Assembly: GCA_033060915.1 (NCBI GenBank)
Contig: CM065384.1
Location: 14,545,001 to 14,609,000 of the forward strand
From: Euryodendron excelsum
Lineage: Eukaryota; Streptophyta; Magnoliopsida; Ericales; Pentaphylacaceae
Length of the DNA stretch: 64,000 nt
Direction: 5' to 3'
The notes below the pieces were generated by a model. It did no database searches, had not been told where the DNA came from, and worked only from the letters and a program-made list of their open reading frames with translations. Shown here one piece after another: positions 55,433 to 64,000 of the stretch; within the stretch, counting starts at the first letter, position 1, and every line of letters begins with the position of its first letter. Both the position numbers and the translations under genes were made by a program.

Positions 55433-56968
55433 GAATCTCAATCTTTCCTAATCCAAATCTTTCCTAATCCCAATCCTTCCTAATCTCATACCTTCCTAAA
55501 CCTTAAGTTTCCAAAACTTAAACTTTCAAATCTTTCCTTAAACTTTAAGCTTCTTAATTTTCCTAATTCCATACCTTTCCAAATTTCAACTTTCCAAATC
55601 TAAATCTTCAAATCTTTCTTAAACTCAAATATTTCCTAATTTCAAGTATTTCTAGAACTCAAACTTCAAATCTTTCCAGATTCAAAATTTTGTAAAGTTA
55701 AAACTTTCTAAATTCAAAACTTTCCTAAGTTAAAACGTTTCTCATTTGAAACTTTCCAATTTCAAAATCGTTCCTATTTTAAACTTTCCTAATTCAAATT
55801 CTTTCCTAAAATGAAACTTTCCTAATTCGAAATCTTTCCTAAAACGAAACTTTCCTAATTTGAACCTTTCCTAAATCCAATCTTTCGGTAATCTTCTAAG
55901 TCCAACATTCAATTCAAATATTTCTTAATCTCAAGTCCCTCCTAAATCCTATCTTTCTTAAGTCTAGGTTTTCTAAATTTCAATCTTTCCAAAACAAGTC
56001 CAAATCCTTCTTCCAAGTTCTATCTTCTAAAATCAAAGTCCAATATTTTCAATTTCAAATTCCAATTTCAAATCTTCTATTCTAAGTTCAAATCAAACCC
56101 TTTTTCAAATCAGAATATCTTTTCAAATCAAACCTTCTATTTTCTATCGGACTCTTATCCGAACTACGACTGACCTGATTCCTCAAAAGGGATACGTAGG
56201 CAACCCTCATAGGTGCGGTTATAACTTCTTTCAAATCTCTAATTCTATAACTCTTCTTAAGTTTCCAATTCTATAATCTATTTCAAGTTTCTAATTCTAA
56301 AATCTATTTTTCAAATCTTTAATCTATTTCCAATTCTTCAATCCTTCTTTCAAGTTTCAAATTAAGTCTTTTCAAATCACAAATCTCTTCTCCAAGTCTA
56401 TTTTCAAAGTTAAACTCTTTTCTTGCACTTGCATATCATGCATCATTTCTTTTAAACATTCTTTTTTAAAGTAGATGGTTTTAGACATTTATTAATCAAA
56501 AACTTTAATGAGTGAATTTAAGGTGAATAGACATGTAAGTACCTCAAGGGCGGGGTAGGGTGATGGCTTAGTGCGTCGTCCTTACACGTAACTAACCTTC
56601 AAACCTAGATCACTGTTTTCAAAGACAAAAAACGGAGTTATTTTCAAAAAGGGCTTAAATTTTTTCTAAAGGTAGCCAAACAACCTATTTTCTTAAAAAC
56701 CCTCTCTTGAGGAAGTATTTTCAAAAAGCCTTTTCTAAAAAACCCTAAGTTTAATCTTCGGATTATGCTTAGTTTTTAGTGACCTAACTCACCTTAATCA
56801 AGTTAGGTGGCGACTCCAATTATTTTTCAAAAGCCCTTTATTCAAATCAATTTTCAATTCAAACCTCGTTTCACTCATTCTTCTAGGAGGATGAGTTCTA
56901 ATGAGAGAGTACAGTATTTTTTCTACTTATGTGTGTATTCCTCAAGTGTGAAAAATCTAGGCGCGACA
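55433..56968 (+). repeat. LTR fragment of the same family, right half
   Basis: Continuation of 47641-50006 after the nested solo LTR. Contains the CGGAC/CTACG hairpins (56146-56199), the ACCTAACT hairpin with TGGCGACTCC (about 56780-56818), and the LTR terminus GGCGCGACA at 56968. Confidence 0.85.
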
Positions 56969-56984
56969 CTAGTGACTCACTTGT

Positions 56985-59483
56985 ATACATTTTTCTCTCG
57001 TTATCCTTTCAAGAATTGTGTCCCTAGACTTGAAATGGTCACAATCTAACGGATTATGTGGCTTACTCGAAACAAGAGCTTTTTCAATAAGATCCTAAAA
57101 AAATTCACTCTTAAAGCACTCTTGCACAACAGACTCAATGCAATCTACTTCTCTGATATCCTCATACTCTTTCGGTTGTTTTTCAACTGAAAAGATATTC
57201 ATCTCGACAGTCATATTCCGAAATGACAACTTTAACAGCCCATTCCTACAATGGATTACGGCATTTCACGTGGCTAGGAATAGTCATCCTAAGATAACAA
57301 GAATTTTGGAATGACCACTAATGCTCTCAACCAGTTGTGTATTTAACACAATGAAATCCACTGGATAGTAAAACTTATCTATTTGAATGGGAATATCCTC
57401 CAGAATACCCCTGGGAACCTTAATAGATGTGTTAGCTAGTTACAAGGTAACATGTGTAGGGCGCAACTCACCTAATCTGAGTTGTTGATAAACCAAATAA
57501 GGAAGTAGATTGACACTTGCTCCTAGATTAATAATGGCTCAATCTATCTTGTTTTCCCCTATTGTGCATGAAATAGTAGGACATCCAAGGTTTTTATACT
57601 TCGGTGGGGACTTACATTGCAAAATTGCACTCTGGCTCTCATTCATAAAAGCTGTTTCTTTGACATGCAACCTCCTTTTTACAGTACACAAGTCCTTCAA
57701 GAACTTGGCATAGCAGGAAATTTGCTTAATAGCATCTACGAATGGCATGCTGACTTTGACTTGCTTAAACACTGCATAAATTTCAGAATTCAGAAGTTTA
57801 TATTTTGGCTTGGCCAATCTATAAGAAAACAGGGCATATTTCACAATATCAATGCCCTTATCTTCAGATGCTCTAGTTGGCTCTAAAACTAACTCAACTT
57901 TCTTTTTCTCTTTCTCACTCTCATCTTTTTCTTTTTCTTGTTCTCTCCCATCTCCATTCTATTCTTCACTAACCTTAAGAGTTTCGTTTCTAGGTGGAAT
58001 GATTTTGTCAATGATTTTCTCACTCCTCAAGGTTGTGATGGATTGGACTTGTTCATGACTGGATTGCGGATCAGTCCTCACTTCGGTCATATTTACTTGC
58101 TTTGTGGGATTTAGATTTGGTTGTGGTTGAGATGGAAATCTCCCCGACACTTATTGAGTCAAAGCTTGTGTCAAGTTATACATTTACTCTGCTATATTCT
58201 CCAACATCCTAGTGTGTTGATCTAAAACTTTGTCCTGCCTATCCACCCTATTATTGACTCCTCTCATATCATTTGTCAATTGATGAACATTATCTTCTAA
58301 AGGTCTCCCATGAAATGGTTAATATGTATTAGGTTGAGGTTGGAAAGGCATGGATTGTTGAGCTTGAACATGTTAGGATTGGAAAGGTTGAGGGTTTTGA
58401 GGCCTTCCTTGGAATGCTTGAGCATTCAAAAGACCCTCGTTTCTCTATCCAAAGTTTGGGTGATTTCGCCATGCAAGGTTATCTATGTTCAATAAAGGGT
58501 TGCCCCCAACTTGTTGGTCACTATATGTGCATCGATATTGGCCAACTGCATTGGCTTGGCCATGTAAAGCCTCCTTGAAACCTGGTATAATTGGATATGC
58601 AATAGTTTCATGTTCCATTGTACCACACATTAAACAACTCACTTCCCTGGGAGACTCACTATTCACAATATTGCCCTTACTTGTCTCTATGGCTTCTAAC
58701 GTTCAGGTAAGTGCAACTATTCTATTATTCAGATCATTCACTTGATTAAGCTAAAATGTTACTCTAGGTTTATACTCATGATTTTAGGTCCTAGTTATGA
58801 TCTAATCTCTAGCCAAATTCACTAAGTAATCAAAGAAGTCATACGCTTCAGATGGGTCTTTGTCATACAAAGTCCCTACACAAATAGACTTAACAAATTA
58901 CTTCAGTTGTGGAGTTAATGATGAATAGTAAGTATTTATGATATGCCAATTGGTGAAACCATGATGTGGACAAACACTTAACAAATCTCTGAATCGCTTC
59001 CAACATTGGAAGAACGATTCACTAAATATATGGGCAAATTGAGAGATTTGGCGATGAATCACCTCAGCTTTATGCTCAGAAAAGAATTGTTTCAAGGATC
59101 CTGTCTAAAGATCTTACCAAGAATGAACAAACCTAGGCCTCAATGAATTGAATTGTGTCTTGGCCTTGTCTCTAAGAGAAAACAGGAAGAGTTTCAAAAG
59201 TACAACTTCCCTTGATAAGAATTATCGAAGAACATAGAGTATACGTCCTCAAAATCTTTTATGTGCAATATGGTTTTTTAGAATCAAAACCATGGAATGG
59301 ATTCAATAGTTGGATCATTCCTACCTTTAAAGTCATTGTGGTTTGATGCGCACAAAGAACGATACAAGAGGTAGGTGCTTGCCTAGCGAGATTCAAATAA
59401 TCCTTGAAAGATCTATGGGGAGGATCGCCATGTACACTCCCACCTTTAGGTACATTATTTGGATTTGGCAAGTTGGGATTCAT
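56985..59483 (-). pseudogene. Athila-like gypsy gag and protease remnant
   Basis: Minus strand, reading from 59483 to about 56985. Gag: MNPNLPNPNNVPKGG, SCIVL, MTLKVGMIQLLNPFHGFDS, then FAHIFSESFFQCWKRFRDLL and CPHHGFTNWHI, a pattern typical of Athila gag. A zinc knuckle CLMCGTMEHETIAY has lost its last Cys. Then QANAVGQY, WRNHPNFG, QSITTLRSEKIIDK, and DAIKQISCYAKFLKDLCTVK. Protease: SPPKYKNLGCPTISCTIG, then NLGASVNLLPY where the catalytic Asp is replaced by Asn (codon near 57527), VPRGILEDI and YPVDFIVLN. Gag would form particles and protease would mature them; many stops and the Asp loss rule this out. RT and integrase are missing, since the element is cut at about 56985 by the Tat LTR. Confidence 0.85.
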
Positions 59484-60464
59484 AGGTGGTTGAGATGAAA
59501 TTCTTTCACCATTGGGATAGAACTAAGACCTTTGCGAACTAACTAAATGTTCGAAATAGGAGTCCCAAATGGGGAAAGAGTACGAAAGATGGGAAAAAGA
59601 TTATAAGGAAAGTTAACGCTCACCAATCATCCAAGCACATCCCTAATGAAGTTTTTCATAAAAGTGTATGTACCCTATGAAGACATAAATTAAACCCTTC
59701 CTAAAACATCAATACGAAAAAACACTAAAAAAAAGAATAAAGAAAATACCTACACACAAAAACAACAAATAAAAATAATGTTAGACAGGTTAGTAACAAC
59801 GTTATGTTAACCTTAGTGAGCGGCACCAACCTAAATAGGTGGTGAATTAGTTCGAAATAAGGTTATCCACAATAACCAAATAAATAATAATATATATATA
59901 TATATATGAAGCTATATGGTCACCATATTGAGCGGCGCCGACCTAAGTAGGCGGTGAATTAACTCAAAAGATAAACCACAAAGAAAAAGAAAAAAAATGT
60001 GAAATAAAGTGCAGAAAACAAAATGTTAGAATGGTAACTAACGTTGGTTATCCACTAAATAAAAGAAAATGTTAAATAGTAAGTAAGTTAGATGAGTTAG
60101 ATGGGTTAGATGAAAAATAAAAACAGAAAATATGGTAACCAACTTGATTGGCTTCGTCCAACAGTAGATGAGAATGCTAACCAAAGAGGTTAACCACAAA
60201 ATAAATAAAAAAAGTAAAAGCAAAAGAACTAAATATATACAAATATACAAGTTAGCAATGTAACGAAGTAGTAAGTGAGCATAAACCACTAATCAGTTGG
60301 TATACACCTTCTAATTTCTTTGTCATGGTAGGGAAGCAATTAATTGTCCTTAAATCCTCAAAGTTATTATTATTATATTTTTTTAATTTTTTAATTTTTT
60401 AATTTTAATTTTTTTATTATAATTTTTTATTTTTTACTTTTTTGCATGATTTTATTAAAGCTGT
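59484..60464 (-). other. Athila-like leader (5' untranslated)
   Basis: AT-rich non-coding DNA between PBS and gag. It holds a TA run (59889-59907) and two copies of a GAGCGGC(A/G)CC(A/G)ACCTAA phrase near 59818 and 59931, each followed by TAGG(T/C)GGTGAATTA. T-rich stretch at 60365-60445. Confidence 0.65.
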
Positions 60465-60482
60465 TCCCCGGCAACGACGTCA
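60465..60482 (-). other. primer binding site of the Athila-like element
   Basis: The minus strand reads TGACGTCGTTGCCGGGGA, two changes from the TGGCGCCGTTGCCGGGGA of Athila elements (tRNA-Asp type). Confidence 0.8.
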
Positions 60483-61373
60483 AAATACTTGACTACACTC
60501 AAAATACAGCAAACTATTAACACCCAAATGCAGGTACGGCGAAGCAATAAATAAAATTTGGTAAGACTGGAGTCGATCCACAGGAAACAGTTATCAAAAT
60601 ATGCAAAGTTAGGGGCTAAAATTCACCCACAGTAAAATATTAGATACCGACTAAGTCATGCTAAACACTATAGTGTTACAATGACTTCAATTGGAACCTA
60701 AGCCAACCTGTTTAAATTTTAATTTGAAAAGCACCAATGAGAATTGGGAAATTATTGCAGAAAATGGTAACCAAAGAAAAATAATTTAATTTGTGAGGAT
60801 TGATGGTTGTAGAATGAGACTTTAATTAAATTAAATAAAATAGTCTTGGATCCAATTAATCTGATCACCTAATTCACCTGAAATTCCAACTGAAATTTTG
60901 TAACTCAAATCATTAGCCTCATCTTGAGCCTTTGATTCGAAAGATTAAGATATTATAACGAAAATTCAATAATAATTAAATCTAGAATAATAAAATTAAA
61001 TTCATAGATTCATACCATCGATTTGTGCAATAACTATACCAAACTAAGATTTGTGCATAGAAATTACCAAACTTAATCAAGAATCTAAGTTTTCTCAAAG
61101 ATCTAGAATTTAATTACCAAGAATTGAAAGATTTTAAAGATAAAACAATGAAGACTCAATTACCTCCGTTGATATTCCAAGATACTCAGATGATCTTCAC
61201 AATTGGAAACGACATGGCTTGAAAAATAACTTCATAAATAAAAAAAAATTATTACAGTAGAATAACAGCAAAGAGAAGACTGAAAAATAAACTGCCAAGG
61301 AACCCTTCTGCTCTCCTCCCCTACTCTCTCTTTTCCTCTTCCCTCCGCCCTCTTCCTCTTTTGCTCTCCTTCT

Positions 61374-61383
61374 CTTTTTATAG
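61374..61383 (-). promoter_or_regulatory. TATA box of the Athila-like LTR
   Basis: The minus strand reads GGCTATAAAAAGAGA; a purine-rich leader (AGGAAGAGGGCGGAGGGAAG) follows about 25 bases downstream. Confidence 0.6.
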
Positions 61384-61546
61384 CCGAGAGAAGGAGAACA
61401 TTTTTTTTATTTTTTGTTTATATTTTTTTCTTCTTTCCTCCTTTTCCCCTCATTTTCTTCCTTTTTTTCTTTTTCTTTTCTCTCCTTTTCTCCTTTTCTT
61501 CCTTTTCTTCTATGTCCTTGTCAGCAACTCCTCCTACACCTGCACC

Positions 61547-61640
61547 TGCACAGTGATATATATAATATAAAGTAAAAGATATATATTATAATATATAAAG
61601 TATAAGATATAATATAATATATATATATAATATACACACT
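61547..61640. repeat. TA-rich microsatellite
   Basis: Imperfect TATA-type simple repeat in the distal part of the Athila-like LTR. Confidence 0.8.
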
Positions 61641-61960
61641 CACTTATATAGATAATGTACATCACCTTATTTCATTTTGCTTGGTTTTATTTTCTAATCT
61701 ACTCAAGGCGTGTAAAATGTGAAAAATACTATAGTTATATAAAAATGATAAATAACACACAAATAATAACTAACATTAGCTTGTAATTAGGGACTGCAAT
61801 TATACTTTTTTAGAGTGCAATTATTGCTATCCCGGGCTAATAACTTGGACTTTGAGAGACTTAGAGATTTTTTGAATTTCAGGTTTGGGAGGCTATTTTG
61901 GTAGAGTTTCCTTATAATTTCTATCTCTAAAATACAATAGGGGTGTGTTGGCAAACTACC

Positions 61961-62936
61961 TAGGGTGGACGCACCTGTGATGTGCGTCTAGCTTCAGCCA
62001 CTCAGAGAGTGCCCTATGGCACTCTTTGTACCTATTAACTTAGGCAACAATCTAAGTTTTGTCTCAAGCTAATCAAAATATGGACGCATGTAACACATGC
62101 TTCCATGCTGAGAACTTTTATACTTGCTTTTTGCGATGTTCTCCTGTAATTTCTCTTCAACTTAGTGTCACTTGAGAGCCTCATGTGATCCTCACTGATG
62201 GAGATAATGACTTAAGAAGCGAGCTTAAAAGTAAGCGTTTAGAAGCTTTTGTGAGACGCTTCCTTGATTTTCCAAAATGACTATTTTTTATCCATGTGAT
62301 CGTGGCCTTTGGGAAGTGATATTCTTGATCGAACTGTATAGATGGAAAGCCCTTTGGAAAGGCTTTCAGGAATTCCTTAATTTATGCATTTTGCTAACCG
62401 TTTGACAGTGTAATCAGGGAATCGAGATTTAAAACAAGAAATGGGAAGCACCTTTTATACGCTTCTCAAGTTGTTGAAAGTACCTCTCTTTAAGCCGTTC
62501 AATCACGGTTTTCAAGTGATTGTTTTGATGATAGGACCATATCGATGGAAAGCCTACCCGATGGGCTCTTGGGAATCCTAATTTACACATTTTGTTAACT
62601 ATTCGACAGTGCAATATAATTAGGTAAGTAAAGAAAAAGTCAGTTTTGGAGAAGTGTATGTGACATGTTCTTAAAGCTCTTGTTGATTAAGTTGTGTTTG
62701 GAGCCAAGTGACTTGCTTTAAAAGGTCATGAAACCATCATCAGAGGGTCCCAGTAGGGGCTAGTTTAGTTCTCACAGCCGATGTGGTCTTGAAAATATGC
62801 TTGGGCACATAAGGGTAAATTAGTCATTTTGACAGAGGCTTGCTAGAATGAAAGCGAGATAGACTTTATTTGGAAACTAGGATGTGCCTGACTACCTAAA
62901 GGTAGTTTGGAATGGTCTTATCACTTCGAGGGATGT
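61961..62936. other. unassigned DNA with a diverged duplication of about 200 bp
   Basis: No coding motif. Two related blocks, about 62240-62425 and 62450-62630, share GATGGAAAGCC, TTTA(T/C)(G/A)CATTTTG(C/T)TAAC and TTCGACAGTG-like words in the same order, with the phrase ACGCTTCTC/ACGCTTCCT at the start. It could be old LTR or satellite-like DNA. Confidence 0.5.
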
Positions 62937-64000
62937 TGTAAGCACCCCATTTTTGTCTGCTCGACAATCTCCGGTTCGATCAGACACATATTCAAACCAA
63001 CACATACATGTTCAAGTTTACATCAATTTTTCAGACTCAATCTAATCAATCAATTGCTTCGCGGACCCACCGGGCCCAACAATGGCAAAATGACCAATAT
63101 GTCATTGTGGTATAGCTAGGTCCTATTCTAGTTGGCACGTTTTCCTAGAGATGGTAAGTCCCCATTTTAATCTCAAATCTAACTCTAAATCCAATTCCAA
63201 TCAAATCTAGCACACCTTTCGAGAAAGTTGATCCCTCAAGTAGTAAATCCATCTAATCTAACACGTTTTTTGAGAAAACTCTTCAGAATAGTAAGTCCCT
63301 TCAAACCCGTCAATCGGGACAGGACCCAAGTTGTCGAGATGGTAGAACGATCCACCTTGGGTGCCTGCTAGCCCGCTAATGAAGAATGTCCATTATTCGG
63401 CACATCTTTCGAGAAAGTTGATTCCTCAGATGATAAGTCCACCTAGCAGCTTCCCGAGATAATATAGTTTCCGAAATGAATGCAGATTGTCAGAGTGGCC
63501 GAAACACTCACAAATATCGCAACCATCAAAGTGGCAAAAACACTTGTAAACAGGTTGACATTAGGAATTGCCAACAAAACCCCTATGTCACAAGACCAAA
63601 CTCGCCTATTGGCCGTGACACGTTTACCAAAGGATGAAATATCTTTGGAAACCAACTCATTATACACTGTCAGAGTAACAAAAACACTCAAAACCTAAGT
63701 CAACACCAATACTTGCTAGCCCACTCTAGTGAAAAATGACCAAACTGCCCCTTTGGCCTTTTTGACACGCTTCTTGAGAAAGTACCTAAGCCCTTAAAGT
63801 GGTAAGTCCACCCTTCCAAAATCGTCCCAAAAACGATCCGGCATGTTCGAATGCCATCCAGTTGATTTCAAACCAATTTCGAAACCATCCGGTCAAAATG
63901 ACCATTTTGCCCCTAGGCATCCGAGTGCCTCCGAGAACCACACTGGCTCTAGGTATCAAACCGGTTACCTCCCAAGGATGCTTCTAATAGTATTCTCAAT
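62937..64000 (+). repeat. start of another Tat-family LTR, continues past the window
   Basis: TGTAAGCACCCCATTTTTGT at 62937 opens an LTR collinear with 17446-18440. It carries an extra 60-75 bases at about 63600-63670 (GTGACACGTTTACCAAAGG region) not present in the other copies. No TATA box is reached. The 5 bases before it are GATGT. Confidence 0.85.

Larger units (their letters stand above)
60490..61960 (-). repeat. 5' LTR of the Athila-like element (right border approximate)
   Basis: On the minus strand the LTR ends with CA (plus TG at 60490-60491) seven bases before the PBS. It includes CCTGTGGATCGACTCCAG, a phrase common near the end of Athila LTRs, a TATA box (61374-61383), and TA-rich DNA. 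The outer border cannot be fixed; the other LTR and target duplication are not in the window. Confidence 0.6.

Noticed and set aside
56969..56985. Short PBS remnant (CTAGTGACTC) after the LTR end, implying an internal region to the right
   Set aside because: Similarity to CTGACGACTC is only partial and Athila sequence follows almost at once, so I cannot separate it from chance or from flanking DNA.

Overview
The window is intergenic plant DNA built almost entirely of LTR retrotransposons nested in each other. I found no host protein-coding gene, tRNA, rRNA or CRISPR locus. Plant-restricted lineages (Sirevirus-like copia, Tat/Ogre-like gypsy, Athila-like gypsy, Tekay/Del-like chromovirus LTRs), 5-kb LTRs and stacked solo LTRs point to a flowering plant with a large, repeat-rich genome. 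I cannot name the species.

Layout. (1) 3-5305: 3' half of a decayed Sirevirus-like copia element (RT and RNase H, an envelope-like third ORF, truncated 3' LTR). (2) 5306-18975 and 40176 onward: an old Tat-clade element, here called E1, with leader, gag remnant, no pol, an antisense ORF and a 3' LTR. E1 is interrupted by two solo chromovirus LTRs in opposite orientation (7557-10137, target duplication ATATT; 11398-13984, target duplication TCTTT) and by a complete second Tat element. (3) 18976-40175: that complete element, E2, 21,200 bp, with LTRs of 5004 and 5080 bp and target duplication CTAGC. Its order is 5' LTR, PBS, leader, short gag remnant, protease with G-patch, RT, RNase H, second RNase H, integrase, antisense ORF, polypurine tract, 3' LTR. 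(4) 40176-56968: LTR pieces of the same family joined end-to-middle three times, with one intact solo LTR nested inside (50007-55432, target duplication GAATC). (5) 56969-about 61960: 5' half of an Athila-like element on the minus strand (protease and gag remnants, leader, PBS, LTR). (6) About 61960-62936: unassigned, with a diverged duplication. (7) 62937-64000: start of another Tat LTR that runs off the window.

How the parts work together. E2 carries the usual pol functions, but its frame is broken by stops and by two frame changes in integrase, and most of gag is missing. E1 kept a gag tail and lost pol. Neither looks autonomous. The most interesting signals are: an antisense ORF shared by both Tat elements and preceded in both by a conserved splice acceptor, an AT-rich interval and a GTGAGT donor; a regular series of GGCGCC palindromes just upstream of the LTR TATA box; two hairpins kept in every downstream LTR copy, one with a compensatory base pair change; and minisatellites that were swapped or re-amplified between related LTR copies.

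Limits. Lineage names rest on motifs recalled from family knowledge, not searches. LTR borders supported by target duplications are base-accurate; other borders are approximate.
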